This document shows positions 24,606-33,184 of a stretch of DNA of 53,325 nucleotides, piece by piece; the first letter of the stretch is position 1, and the number at the start of each line of letters is the position of its first letter. The translations under genes were made by a program, and so were the position numbers. Below the pieces are notes generated by a model that was not told where the DNA came from, did not search any database, and was given only the letters and a program-made list of their open reading frames with translations. Origin of the DNA: Halobacillus karajensis (GTDB lineage Bacteria; Bacillota; Bacilli; Bacillales; Halobacillaceae); the NCBI RefSeq assembly GCF_900108515.1, contig NZ_FNWW01000014.1, positions 1 to 53,325 of the forward strand, given 5' to 3'.

Positions 24606-25973
24606 TTAGCCAATAATCATTGGTTCTTTTGGATAATGATATTTATCTTTGATGACTTTTCCTCTGATAATGAATAAGAAAGAAAAGATTCCGATTCGCC
24701 CAATAAACATAAGGGTAATAATGATGAGTTTCCCTGACAGATGTAGTTCAGGAGTTATTCCCATTGATAATCCTGTCGTCCCGAAAGCAGAACAGGCCTC
24801 AAACAGTATTTCCATGAAGGAGAATTGAGGTTCGAAATAATTCAATAGAATAACAGCTGTGGCTGTTATGGTAATGGCGGTATTAATGACAATGAAAGAC
24901 CGGAAGATATCATCCGGGTCAATTTCTCTTCTAAAGATCCGCACATTGCTTTTTCCACGAGCATAAGCGATGACACTCAAAAGGGTGATGGCGAAAGTAG
25001 TTGTTCTTATCCCGCCCCCTACGCTGCTTGGGGAAGCCCCTATGAACATGAGGACACAAATCACAAGCAATGTAGGTGCACTGAATTCTGCAACATCCAT
25101 GGTGGCAAGGCCGCCATTTCTCGTCGTGACGGATTGGAAAAGCGCAAAGAAAAAGGCCTCGTGCCAAGATTTATCTGCAAAAAAGTGATTCCGGTCAAGA
25201 ATGTAGATCAACACTGTCCCAACAACCACTAACGCACCAAATGTGATAGAAGTGAGCTTCGCAAACAAGGAGAAATTGTGAAAGCTTGTCTGCTTATGAG
25301 TCAGGTAATCTTTGATTTCTATAAGAACTGGAAATCCTATAGCACCGAGAGTTAACAAAAGAATATTAATAAATTGAACAAAATAATCATTTTCGAACAT
25401 CACAAGCGACACACCAGTGATATCAAAACCAGCATTTGTGGTGGCACTCACCGAAGCAAACATTCCCTGAACGATCGCCTCTCCTACGGTAGGAAAATAT
25501 TGAGTGAAATAAATGCTGAGAATGATCGCTCCTATACATTCAATAAGTATGATGATGAGAAGAATCTGCTTGATTAGCTTAACCATCCCCGCAAACGTAG
25601 AACGGTTCTGATCGGTTTTTATCAGTTCTCTTCGCTTCAAACCTATTTTCTTCCCTAGCATTAACCATATAAATGTACCTAAGGTCATGACTCCTATGCC
25701 CCCGAATTGCAGGACAAACATTAATACAAAATATCCAGGTGTATTGAATGTATCCGCTGTTGAAACGACAGTAAGGCCAGTGACACTGACGGCACTAACT
25801 GCGGTGAACAAAGCGTCTATGAAACTTAGTTGGACGCCTTCTTTATGTAGAAAAGGTAAACTTACTAACACAGTCGATATGATTACAGCAGATGCATAGA
25901 ATAGGACGATGATTTGGAATGGAGTAAGCCTGTCAAAGAAATTGGATCCATTCTTTTGTATAGAGTGTGCCAT
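24606..25973 (-). CDS. ktrB: KtrB-type sodium-dependent potassium transporter
   Basis: This 455-residue membrane protein of the Trk/Ktr/HKT superfamily has four repeated TM-pore-TM units. The four selectivity-filter segments can be seen: VSVTGLTV, SATTNAGFD, TRNGGLAT and FGTTGLSMG, each with the conserved filter glycine. A SSVGGGIRTTT loop follows the third unit, resembling the gating loop region. It imports K+ and is important in osmotic adaptation. The start was set to ATG 25973 behind AAGGAGATTCAAG, because the longer frame to 26087 adds a non-family N-terminus. It is co-transcribed with ktrA. No ydaO-type riboswitch was recognised in the short upstream region. Confidence 0.92.
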   Translation of the reverse strand: MAHSIQKNGSNFFDRLTPFQIIVLFYASAVIISTVLVSLPFLHKEGVQLSFIDALFTAVSAVSVTGLTVVSTADTFNTPGYFVLMFVLQFGGIGVMTLGTFIWLMLGKKIGLKRRELIKTDQNRSTFAGMVKLIKQILLIIILIECIGAIILSIYFTQYFPTVGEAIVQGMFASVSATTNAGFDITGVSLVMFENDYFVQFINILLLTLGAIGFPVLIEIKDYLTHKQTSFHNFSLFAKLTSITFGALVVVGTVLIYILDRNHFFADKSWHEAFFFALFQSVTTRNGGLATMDVAEFSAPTLLVICVLMFIGASPSSVGGGIRTTTFAITLLSVIAYARGKSNVRIFRREIDPDDIFRSFIVINTAITITATAVILLNYFEPQFSFMEILFEACSAFGTTGLSMGITPELHLSGKLIIITLMFIGRIGIFSFLFIIRGKVIKDKYHYPKEPMIIG

Positions 25974-26268
25974 CTTGAATCTCCTTAAAATGGTTTGAAT
26001 TCTGAAGTTACATATGGATTCTATATGATGCGTCTTCATTTGGCAACCACAGTTTTGAAGTGTGGGGACATTCGAAAGATGAGGCATTTAAAAGGATTTG
26101 GCTGTTCAGTTGTGGAAAAGAGGAAACATAGGTTTGCGGATGGATGAAACGCTCGTTGAATTTAGGGGGAAAGACTGGGGGGCGCCGAAGGATCGTTTAA
26201 AAGGGAAGGAGTGGAGTTGGGGAATGCAACCTGTTGTACCTGATTATATAAAAAAGGAGAGAGGCGTC

Positions 26269-26691
26269 ATGTTTCAAGTGGGTAGTGTATTTATTCCTGT
26301 GACGGATCTAGGAAAGGCAAAAGAGTGGTACATCGAGCATTTAGGAGTGGAAGAAATTGATTCATGGGAGGGGGGAGTTGGTTTTTTCTTTCCCCAAGGT
26401 TCTGTTCAGCTTGGTTTAATCGAAGTTGACAAGTCGCAGCCTACGGAATTTAACGTAAAAAAGAACCAAAAGAATGTGTATTTTAATCTTGTCACCGCGG
26501 ACATTCATTCGGCTTACAAGGAACTCAATGAGGCCGGGGTTCTTACGAGTGATATGGAGGACTTCGGCGGAATGAAGTGCTTTGACTTCTACGACCTTGA
26601 TCAGAATACATTTAGTGTCGTGGATGAAGACCCCCGCTCTCCTTTTCATAAGGAAAATGTGAAGAAACAGCAAGCAGGGTTTTTGAAATAA
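26269..26691 (+). CDS. VOC superfamily (glyoxalase-like) protein
   Basis: This 140-residue protein has two beta-alpha-beta-beta-beta units of the vicinal oxygen chelate fold. The first starts at VGSVFIPVTDLGKAKEWYIEHLG and the second near NVYFNLVTADIHSAYKEL, ending at CFDFYDLDQNTFSVVDE, where a terminal acidic metal ligand is usual. The start at 26269 is supported by AAGGAGAGAGGCGTC; the frame is open back to 26098 without a good ribosome binding site. The substrate is unknown; such proteins may be isomerases, dioxygenases or antibiotic-binding proteins. Confidence 0.85.
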   Translation: MFQVGSVFIPVTDLGKAKEWYIEHLGVEEIDSWEGGVGFFFPQGSVQLGLIEVDKSQPTEFNVKKNQKNVYFNLVTADIHSAYKELNEAGVLTSDMEDFGGMKCFDFYDLDQNTFSVVDEDPRSPFHKENVKKQQAGFLK

Positions 26692-26794
26692 TAGAATGTG
26701 CTTTCCTTTAAAGGGAAAAATTTGATGCAACAGTCTAAAAAAGTCAGCCGGTCCGTCTATCTATGATCGTTATATCCATCGAAGGATATCGTTT

Positions 26795-26839
26795 AAAAGA
26801 CAAAGAGTGCGTACCTGGGCAGGTGGTTATTGTTTACGC
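26795..26839 (-). terminator. Terminator of the LysM-GH18 gene
   Basis: On the minus strand GTGCGTA (26839-26833) and TACGCAC (26811-26805) form a stem followed by TCTTTGTCTTTT. The stem overlaps the last codons of the gene. Confidence 0.5.
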
Positions 26840-28239
26840 ACCTTAAAATGATGTTGTAAGATCGGCCAGTTTTGTGGGAAGGGAATGCCGAGCGCCCAGT
26901 AACTTCCTCCTTTTAAGCCATATTGTTCAATCGTATCGTATTTGGCCTGTATACTGCGGGCATCCTCGAACCAGACTTCATGCTGTTGATTTTGTTCGTC
27001 TGTGTAATGGAAAAAAGGGGCCTGGTACTCTTCGTTGTATTCAATGGTTGCTCCGTATCGAGCAGCCAGCTGGACGGCTTCCTGAGGGGAGACGGTTCGG
27101 GCATTTGTTCCTTGCACCCATGGAATCTTCCAGTCGCGCCCATATAAGGGTATTCCCATATGGATTTTATCACGCGGGATGACGGTAACAGCGTAATCGA
27201 GCACTTCTCTGACGTTATTTATGGGGGCAATCGCTAAGGGAGGGCCGCCTGCCCATCCCCATTCATAAGTCATCAACACGATAAAATCAACAATTTCTCC
27301 ATGGGCTTTATAATCATGGGCTTCATATAACAACCCTTGCTGGTTTTCGTGGACTTTAGGGGCAAGCGCGGTCGATACCAACCATCCCTCCGGTCTGAAA
27401 CGGCTGACTACTTTCCTCAAAAAGGCATTGTAATTCTCTCTGTCTTCTGGATAGACGTATTCAAGATCAAAGTTGACCCCTTGGTAGCCTTTGGATTGGA
27501 TAAGGCCAGATACGTTTTCAATAAATGTGTCCTGAACAGAAGGATTTCGTAAAAAGGTCGCAGCAAGGTCTGAATCAAAGTCGCCTCTGACAAAATTGGT
27601 GACTGTTAGGAGCGGGTCAACATTCTGGGCAGACGCCGCCTGTAAAACCGCCTCATCGTTTAATTCTGTAAGAGTTCCATCCTCTTGAATGCTGTAGGAA
27701 AATGGAGAGAGGTAGGTGAAGTGATTTCCAAGGGCGGCTACTTCCTGAGCGCCTGCCGCATTGGTTCTGGTGATATAGGCGTTGATTTCCTTCACAGGTC
27801 TTAAGGGAGATGGAATTCTTATGGGCATGCCTATAGGAATGAGCGCTGGATTCTGAATGTCATTCGTTTCCACTAGTTGTGAAACAGAGATCCCGTACCT
27901 GTTGGCGATCTCCCATAGGGAATCTCCTTGCTGAACCGTTTCATTTATATAAGGAAGAAGCAGCATTTGGCCGATATAAATGAGAGAAGGGTCTTGAATA
28001 TTGTTCTTTTCCGCTAGGTTTTGAACGCTTACGCCGTGACGATTAGCAATCGTCCATAGGGTATCCCCTTGCTGGACAACATACTCTTTATTTCGTTCAG
28101 GGACGACGAGTGCCTGACCAATAACCAGCACATCCGGATCGTTCAGCCGATTTAATAAAATGATTTGAGGGAGATCAGCGCCATAACGTCTGGCCACCTG
28201 CCATAGGGAATCCCCAAATTGTACGACATGAATGAACAT
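26827..28239 (-). CDS. LysM-GH18 spore peptidoglycan hydrolase (YaaH/SleL-like)
   Basis: This 470-residue protein has three LysM modules (residues about 2-46, 53-97 and 101-143; each with QxGDSLW or QGDTLW and IGQ), then a glycosyl hydrolase 18 barrel (about 150-465). The catalytic motif is VNFDLEYV, with E260 as the likely acid/base. Later landmarks are FIVLMTYEWGW and MGIPLYGRDW. No signal peptide is present, as in YaaH/SleL proteins that sit in the spore and cleave cortical muropeptide fragments as N-acetylglucosaminidases during germination. Together with CwlJ it marks a spore former. It starts behind an AGGGACGAG-type site. Confidence 0.9.
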   Translation of the reverse strand: MFIHVVQFGDSLWQVARRYGADLPQIILLNRLNDPDVLVIGQALVVPERNKEYVVQQGDTLWTIANRHGVSVQNLAEKNNIQDPSLIYIGQMLLLPYINETVQQGDSLWEIANRYGISVSQLVETNDIQNPALIPIGMPIRIPSPLRPVKEINAYITRTNAAGAQEVAALGNHFTYLSPFSYSIQEDGTLTELNDEAVLQAASAQNVDPLLTVTNFVRGDFDSDLAATFLRNPSVQDTFIENVSGLIQSKGYQGVNFDLEYVYPEDRENYNAFLRKVVSRFRPEGWLVSTALAPKVHENQQGLLYEAHDYKAHGEIVDFIVLMTYEWGWAGGPPLAIAPINNVREVLDYAVTVIPRDKIHMGIPLYGRDWKIPWVQGTNARTVSPQEAVQLAARYGATIEYNEEYQAPFFHYTDEQNQQHEVWFEDARSIQAKYDTIEQYGLKGGSYWALGIPFPQNWPILQHHFKVRKQ

Positions 28240-28356
28240 CTCGTCCCTCCTTTTTTACACTTTTTATGAAGGTATGCATCCAATACCTGTCCCTATGAAC
28301 GTTTAGATCGTATGAAATGTTATAAAATAACGAGATCGATAGGAGGGGGTAACGTT

Positions 28357-28875
28357 GTGATTCGTATTTTACCAGCCGGTCCCAATCATGTAGATAGCAT
28401 TGTCCGTGTATGTACGGAAGGAAACCGTGCCACGTACGCCGGTATTTATCCTGAGCATTATATAGAAGAAATTATTGAACAATTTTATACACCCGCACGC
28501 ATTTTGGACGAAGTAATACCTTCAGGAAGAGAATGGGGTGGGTACATGGTAGCTATAGAGGGAGATGAAGTCATTGGCGCCTGCGGGGGTGGGATGGTGG
28601 ATAAAACGGAAACAGAATTGTATGTTCTGTATCTGGACCCTTCCAGACAAAAGGAAGGGATCGGCACCATGCTCCTCGATACCTTCACCAAACAGCAAAT
28701 AGACCTGTACGGAGCTACGAAGCAATGGGTGTCTGTTCAAGAGGGCAATGACAAAGGGGTCCCTTTTTATGAAGCACGCGGGTTCATTTTTTCACATAAA
28801 GAGCCTGGCTATGGAAGTGAAGAAGCGAAAAAGTACACCTCTTTGCGTTATTGGCGTGACCTTGTTCAGAAATAG
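28357..28875 (+). CDS. GNAT family N-acetyltransferase
   Basis: This 172-residue GNAT domain has the acetyl-CoA loop DPSRQKEGIGTMLLD (motif A) and the C-terminal PFYEARGFIF motif. The GTG start at 28357 has AGGAGGGGG seven bases upstream, so the longer frame from 28312 is rejected. The gene diverges from the LysM-GH18 gene. The substrate is unknown. Confidence 0.87.
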   Translation: MIRILPAGPNHVDSIVRVCTEGNRATYAGIYPEHYIEEIIEQFYTPARILDEVIPSGREWGGYMVAIEGDEVIGACGGGMVDKTETELYVLYLDPSRQKEGIGTMLLDTFTKQQIDLYGATKQWVSVQEGNDKGVPFYEARGFIFSHKEPGYGSEEAKKYTSLRYWRDLVQK

Positions 28876-28938
28876 GGGTCGGTTTACAAAAGGGATGAGG
28901 TTCCGCCTCCTTAAGGGAAAAATAAAAAAGGAGCCATT

Positions 28939-29201
28939 ATAACGAAAAATCTCTCGAGCACATACTGGGAAATGAAACGGACATTCGCTGTTGCACCAGC
29001 TCGTGTTTTTGATGAATGGTTGAACTCGGAGTTGATAAGTAAATGGCTCTCCAGGAAATTAACGTTCCCCATAAGGAAGGATGGACTGATGTTGAAAGAG
29101 CGCTCGTTGAGTACCATGACGGACCTGAACAGGGTTGGAATTTGATGTTCAGGGGGTTGAAAGAACTGCTTGAAACAGGGAAGATTTCCTACAAAGGATA
29201 G
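28939..29201 (+). pseudogene. SRPBCC/AHSA1-domain protein remnant
   Basis: A good ribosome binding site (AAAAAAGGAG) precedes ATA where ATG is expected. The frame then reads TKNLSSTYWEMKRTFAVAPA and RVFDEWLNSELISKWL, the typical N-terminus of AHSA1 activator-like SRPBCC proteins. After about 37 codons the family sequence jumps to its C-terminal part in another frame (EGWTDVERALVEYHDG, then GWNLMFRGLKELLE). Roughly half of the domain is missing, so this is an internal deletion plus frameshift and start-codon loss. A terminator follows at 29222. Confidence 0.75.
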
Positions 29202-29221
29202 GTTGAAAAAGTCCAATAAAA

Positions 29222-29252
29222 AAGAAGCGCTGCTCTTAAGCGCTTCTTCTTT
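29222..29252. terminator. Terminator
   Basis: AAGAAGCGCT (29222-29231) pairs with AGCGCTTCTT (29239-29248), flanked by A and T runs. It can serve both strands. Confidence 0.8.
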
Positions 29253-29310
29253 GTTGAGTTATGATCATACGTTTCTGGGGAACCTGTAGCAACGAACCCT
29301 TTCAGTGAAC

Positions 29311-30135
29311 TCATTGATTTGTATAAATGATGTTGTCTTCGATTTTTGTTACATCCATTTCCCCATGGGAATGAAGAAAAGAAAGGGCCGCTTCATTGAA
29401 TACATCCGGCTGGTCTAAATTGACGACATGACCGCTGTTAGACAAAATGAGGATGGATGTATTGGAAAGGCTCTTAGTATCTTTCATGATATCTTTTTTG
29501 AACATATGGTCATCTTTTCCTGTCACATAGAGTTTCGGAATGTGTGAAGCCTTTGCTTCTACATTTTTGAAAGTGTCGGGCACCGTATAAACAATGTCAT
29601 ACCATCCCAGGAAGTCCTCCCGCTTCATCTGGGAAGCCTCATGGATGAAGGCATCCCTGGAATCTTTATGGTTGTGATTCGGCATGAGAATTCGTGCACA
29701 GAGGGAGTATAACCATAAATGAGGGGTGACATTTTTCAAAAGGGTCCCCCATAGAAGAAGGAATCTGCCGACTATATTAATACGTGTAATGGATCCCCCT
29801 AAAACAGCAGTGGCCACCCTATGGGGAGCAACTTCCAAAATTTTGTGTATAATCACAGATCCTAGAGAAATGCCGACAAAGTGGACTTTGTCCACACCGA
29901 TTTCATCCAGGACATCGAGTATGTCTTCCGTTACATGTTCAAATGAGAATTTTTGTTTGTAACTGGCCAGGCTTGGAGAATTCTTGTGCCCGGGTAAGTT
30001 GACGACAATGAGATTGAAGGACTTTCTAAAGGTCTTCAGTTGTGGAAAGAAGATGTTGGCACTGCCACCGATCCCATGCAGAAAAAGGACATACTCCTTA
30101 GAAGGATCGTTCCCTAATACTTTATATTCTAACAA
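29311..30135 (-). CDS. Alpha/beta hydrolase
   Basis: This 274-residue alpha/beta hydrolase fold protein has the oxyanion motif FLHGIGGSAN, nucleophile elbow GISLG (S90), a later acidic residue in LYVTGKDDHMF and the catalytic histidine in SNSGHVVNLDQP. The length and cap region are typical of small esterases or C-C hydrolases. It starts at TTG 30135 behind AGGTGATCCA. The substrate is unknown. Its upstream region is a decayed intergenic stretch. Confidence 0.87.
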   Translation of the reverse strand: MLEYKVLGNDPSKEYVLFLHGIGGSANIFFPQLKTFRKSFNLIVVNLPGHKNSPSLASYKQKFSFEHVTEDILDVLDEIGVDKVHFVGISLGSVIIHKILEVAPHRVATAVLGGSITRINIVGRFLLLWGTLLKNVTPHLWLYSLCARILMPNHNHKDSRDAFIHEASQMKREDFLGWYDIVYTVPDTFKNVEAKASHIPKLYVTGKDDHMFKKDIMKDTKSLSNTSILILSNSGHVVNLDQPDVFNEAALSFLHSHGEMDVTKIEDNIIYTNQ

Positions 30136-30547
30136 TGGATCACCTGCTTTTTCTTCGATGCCTATTCCTGATATTCACCGATATTATAAAGGAAAAGCAA
30201 GAGCGTGGCAAAGAATAATAGGTTGGTAGTTTTTACTGGCTTCCCGTTTTTCTCATTTCTTTGACGAACAACTGCCCTATTTCTAACGCCTTCTCAATTC
30301 TTCAAACACCTTCATATTCACTTTTGACATCTGCTCCTTCCAGTATTTTTTAGTACTCTTTCCCTTCTATTAAAAAAGCAAAGGATGAGCAAAGATTTGG
30401 CCAACCCGTCTACATTTTCAGTTTTGACGGGAGGTGCGAGTGGGTTTGCGGATTTGTTTTCTCATGGAAAATGAGAGACCTGCGGATATTTTATAACGCC
30501 ATGGATCATCCACTTTTTCAGATTCCTAACACATGGAGGTGTTCGAA
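30136..30547. other. Non-coding, probably decayed region
   Basis: No intact gene was seen in about 410 bp. A short plus-strand frame at 30385 (MSKDLANPSTFSVLTGGASG) and a minus-strand fragment around 30240-30340 (IEKALEIGQLFVKEM) look protein-like but are broken; I could not identify them. Confidence 0.4.
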
Positions 30548-30904
30548 ATGTGGGTAGCGATTATTGCCGTTCTAACTACGAAGCTCTTATTCTATCATAA
30601 AATGTCTTTTCCTATAAAAACATGTACGTATACATCGATGTACACAAATATATTCCTGCACGCAATGAGACGAAGAATCTAGAGCGGTTCTTGCCCATGT
30701 TGTCCACGTTCGTCTCCTGAGCGGGAAGTGATTGTGGTGGATGATGATTTGCAAAAGGAAACAAAAACAACCACGTATCCCGGGCCTTTCCATAAGGATG
30801 ATTTTTTGGTTAATCCTGGGAGGGATTTGGCGAATCTTGACGAAATGGTTAAAGGTGGAAGGAAGAAGTTTACCCAGAGACCTTCTCAATCTACCTCCAG
30901 ATGA
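30548..30904 (+). pseudogene. Glycosyltransferase family 2 remnant
   Basis: ATG 30548 follows GGAGGTG and begins with a hydrophobic helix. Shifted frames then show IPARNETKNLERFLPMLSTF, interrupted by TGA, and EREVIVVDDD, the two best-known motifs of GT-A fold family 2 enzymes (nucleotide-sugar binding and DxD). The sequence after VDDD does not resemble the rest of a GT2 domain, so most of the gene is deleted. At least two frameshifts are present. By motif spacing it could derive from a CrtQ-like lipid or carotenoid glycosyltransferase, but that is only a guess. Confidence 0.7.
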
Positions 30905-31117
30905 TTAGGGGCAGGTGACTTGTTGTTCTTTTTTTTTACATAATGGGGATGTATTCTGTGATGCCCCGTTCTTGTTGATTAATTCGGAGGAATGAACGGC
31001 AGGGAGGAGCATCCCTTTTCATTTAGAAAAATATTACTTGTTGATAGAGGGGAGTGCGTTCTGGCTCTACAAAGGAGTCAAAAAATGGTCCATGGGAGTA
31101 GTTGAAAACAGAGGACT

Positions 31118-31654
31118 TCAGCCATAAAGGCGCTGAAGTTTTTGGTCCATTTTTATTTGCGGGTTTTCCTTTTGTAAAGCTTGAATAAACTCCCTTTTAT
31201 TCCTAGGGGAGAGGTTTATAAAATCGTAATGGCCATATAGGATTTCCAGCTTGTTCCGTGTCCATGAAGGGGCTGAGGATAGGCTTTTTGTTGTATTCAC
31301 TTTCGTGATTTTGGAGATCTTAATTTTTTTCCTGAATGGTCCAGAATAAATTTTAATATGACCGTTTTCGATTTTATACCCAGTGTCAAACCAAACCCAC
31401 AGAAGGAACAAGAGGAGGAGGGCTGTGATGACATAGCCTAAAGGATCCCGGTAAGAGATCAGTTGAAAACCGATGGGTTCACCACCATACAGGTAAATGA
31501 AAAGAATAAATAGAATCGGCCCCCAAGTCAGTACATAAAACCAAAAGTCTTTCTCTGGAAATACGGAGTGATCACTCCTTTTCCCCTTATATATACGGGT
31601 GATGAAGTTGGAAGTTTCGGATGTTTCTGAACGATTTGAGTGATCGATTTCCAA
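31118..31654 (-). CDS. YyaB-like PH-domain (bPH_4/DUF1200) membrane protein
   Basis: This protein of up to 178 residues has two hydrophobic segments (about residues 42-62 and 70-92) followed by the bPH_4 domain (YKIENGHIKIYSGPFRKKI, then SSAPSWTRNKLEILYGHYDF and the terminal SPRNKREFIQAL). The start is not clear: the open frame begins at TTG 31654 without a ribosome binding site. AAAAGGAG lies internally before a GTA codon at residue 31, where ATG or GTG would be expected in homologs. The gene may thus be weakly expressed or start-damaged. The function is unknown. Confidence 0.7.
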   Translation of the reverse strand: MEIDHSNRSETSETSNFITRIYKGKRSDHSVFPEKDFWFYVLTWGPILFILFIYLYGGEPIGFQLISYRDPLGYVITALLLLFLLWVWFDTGYKIENGHIKIYSGPFRKKIKISKITKVNTTKSLSSAPSWTRNKLEILYGHYDFINLSPRNKREFIQALQKENPQIKMDQKLQRLYG

Positions 31655-31744
31655 CTTAAGTCGTAGAAGATATCCTACGGGTACCTGAAGCCTCTTTTAA
31701 AGGAATCCGCTATTCTTAAGATAGTACACAGGAGGAGGATAGAT

Positions 31745-31923
31745 ATGGAGTCAGTTCCATTAAGAACCTATCAGAAAAGTTTTATACAGATGTTCTTGGC
31801 GTTCCCTTATTGGAACAAAAAGCGGGTGCCTTTTTTCTTAAGGTTGGCCGCAGCGTACTGCCATTTATCAAGGGAATCAATGGGGAAAAAACATGCGATC
31901 ATATTGCTTTTTTGTCTACATAA
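31745..31923 (+). pseudogene. VOC/glyoxalase-domain remnant
   Basis: From 31759 one frame reads IKNLSEKFYTDVLGVPLLEQ and then FFLKVGRSVLPFI and HIAFLST before TAA at 31921. This is an unmistakable first VOC module. The matching start (ATG 31745 behind AGGAGGAT) is in a different frame, and the second module is not recognisable in 31924-32130 beyond loose traces such as RLHENLLERKK. It is best read as a truncated, frameshifted gene. Confidence 0.65.
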
Positions 31924-32145
31924 GGGGTGACGTCCAGGGAGCATGATCCGGTTGAGCGTCTGCACGAAAATTTATTGGAGAGGAAGAAACAGACAGCTAT
32001 CTTTTGGTTGTTGAACCAGGACGAAGGTGGATCTTTTCGAAGAAAGTTCCTCCTGCTAGAAGTCGTAATAAGTAACAAAGGAATCATCAGAATGGAAGAA
32101 CAAAGGCATTTGTCTTTGATTCCTCTCTAAAAGGAGGCGGAATGT

Positions 32146-32406
32146 ATGCAGGATATTTTGGCCATTTGGTTGGATGATCAAGAGAATTTAGGAGTGATCG
32201 AAAAGAAGAGTGATCCATTTGGCTCTTCTTTTCATCCGATCAAGAGAGATAGAAAAACAGGAGAAATCCTGGTGATCAACAATCTCTGGTACACCACTTA
32301 TACAGGTGCACGCCACTACTTTCGCCTAAACACGAATGAGTTCCGTGTGTGTGGTCGGATGCATAAGGTAGATTTGAATAATACGAAGCTGAAACAACCA
32401 TCTTAA
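32146..32406 (+). CDS. Small protein of unknown function
   Basis: This 86-residue protein has a strong ribosome binding site (AAAAGGAGGCGGAATGT). It is soluble, with no signal peptide or membrane helix. It has aromatic-rich central strands (INNLWYTTYTGARHYFRLN) and a charged N-terminus starting MQDILAIWLDDQENLG. I do not recognise the family. It lies just upstream of the TetR operon on the same strand, separated from it by a terminator/operator dyad. Confidence 0.6.
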   Translation: MQDILAIWLDDQENLGVIEKKSDPFGSSFHPIKRDRKTGEILVINNLWYTTYTGARHYFRLNTNEFRVCGRMHKVDLNNTKLKQPS

Positions 32407-32440
32407 ATCGAAAAAGGACAAACGTATGTAAAAGCTTTTC

Positions 32441-32468
32441 AAAAAAGTGACAATGTGTCACTTTTTTT
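32441..32468. promoter_or_regulatory. Dyad, operator and/or terminator upstream of tetR
   Basis: A perfect inverted repeat with 12-base arms around ATG has the core GTGACA-ATG-TGTCAC, flanked by A6 and T7 runs. It can terminate the upstream small gene and also carries the same core as the second dyad at 32516-32534, so it is a probable TetR binding site. Confidence 0.6.
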
Positions 32469-32469
32469 G

Positions 32470-32498
32470 TTGACTTTTTCTTCTTCAGGGTTTAGGAT
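32470..32498 (+). promoter_or_regulatory. Promoter of the tetR-MFS operon
   Basis: TTGACT (32470-32475), a 17-bp spacer and TAGGAT (32493-32498). It lies between the two GTGACA/TGTCAC dyads, as expected for an autorepressed TetR operon. Confidence 0.65.
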
Positions 32499-32515
32499 AG
32501 CAAAGTATCAATTGT

Positions 32516-32534
32516 ATGTGACACTGTGTCACAT
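32516..32534. promoter_or_regulatory. TetR operator candidate
   Basis: The perfect dyad ATGTGACA-CTG-TGTCACAT lies just downstream of the promoter and 20 bp before the TetR start. It shares the GTGACA-N3-TGTCAC core with the 32441-32468 dyad. Confidence 0.7.
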
Positions 32535-32553
32535 TGTGGGGAGAGGATAGGAT

Positions 32554-33165
32554 ATGCCAAAACAGACGTTTTTTAATTTACCTGAAAATAAACAGCAATC
32601 TTTATTGGAGGCTACGAGAATCGAGTTTTCCAGAGCTCCCTTACACGAAGCCTCTATTTCCAACATTATAAAAATGTGTGGAATATCGAGGGGCAGCTTT
32701 TATCAGTATTTTGAGGATAAAGAAGATGCGTTTTATTACTTGTTAAAAAATCATTCGAAGCAAAGGCAAGAGACGTTTATTGCTTATCTTAAAGAGTCAG
32801 AAGGCGATATTTTTGAAGCCACAACCAGGTTGTTTGGACTGATTTTGGAGGAGTTTGAAAAAGAGGAAAATCGCTCTTTTTTCAAGCATGTGTTCTTAAA
32901 CATGAATCATAAAATTCAAAGCACATTTACAAACGGGGAAACTGAAGATAAGTTTCTAAGGTATTTAAACACTATTAAGGAGTACATTGATCAGAAGCAG
33001 TTAAACACGGAGGATGAAGAGGAACTCTATCATGCTATCCATCTCGTACGTATGTTGATGTTTAACAATATCATCAGGCATTTTGCGAAAGGATTATCCA
33101 AAGAACAAGCAATGAAGAATTTCACGATTGAACTGAACCTTCTGAAAAGAGGGATCTCCATATAG
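32554..33165 (+). CDS. TetR/AcrR family transcriptional repressor
   Basis: This 203-residue protein has an N-terminal TetR helix-turn-helix (about residues 13-58; RIEFSRAPLHEASISNII, then GISRGSFYQYFEDKEDAFYYL) and an all-helical ligand/dimer domain. ATG 32554 has a GGGGAGAGGAT site. It is followed 19 bp later by a DHA2-type efflux pump gene, and two perfect dyads frame the promoter. The likely role is repression of itself and the pump until a toxic ligand binds. Confidence 0.92.
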   Translation: MPKQTFFNLPENKQQSLLEATRIEFSRAPLHEASISNIIKMCGISRGSFYQYFEDKEDAFYYLLKNHSKQRQETFIAYLKESEGDIFEATTRLFGLILEEFEKEENRSFFKHVFLNMNHKIQSTFTNGETEDKFLRYLNTIKEYIDQKQLNTEDEEELYHAIHLVRMLMFNNIIRHFAKGLSKEQAMKNFTIELNLLKRGISI

Positions 33166-33184
33166 GAAGAAGGAGGAATAGAAA

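Noticed and set aside
26098-26268. Longer start for the VOC protein
   Set aside because: The extra 57 residues do not fit the VOC fold, and a good ribosome binding site precedes 26269.
25974-26268. c-di-AMP (ydaO) riboswitch upstream of ktrB
   Set aside because: The region before the ktrB start is short and I could not find the conserved riboswitch core.
30587-30889. 100-codon minus-strand frame
   Set aside because: The plus strand carries glycosyltransferase motifs here; the minus frame is their antisense.
31927-32130. 67-codon plus-strand frame after the VOC remnant
   Set aside because: Weak start signals and no family; more likely part of the decayed VOC gene.
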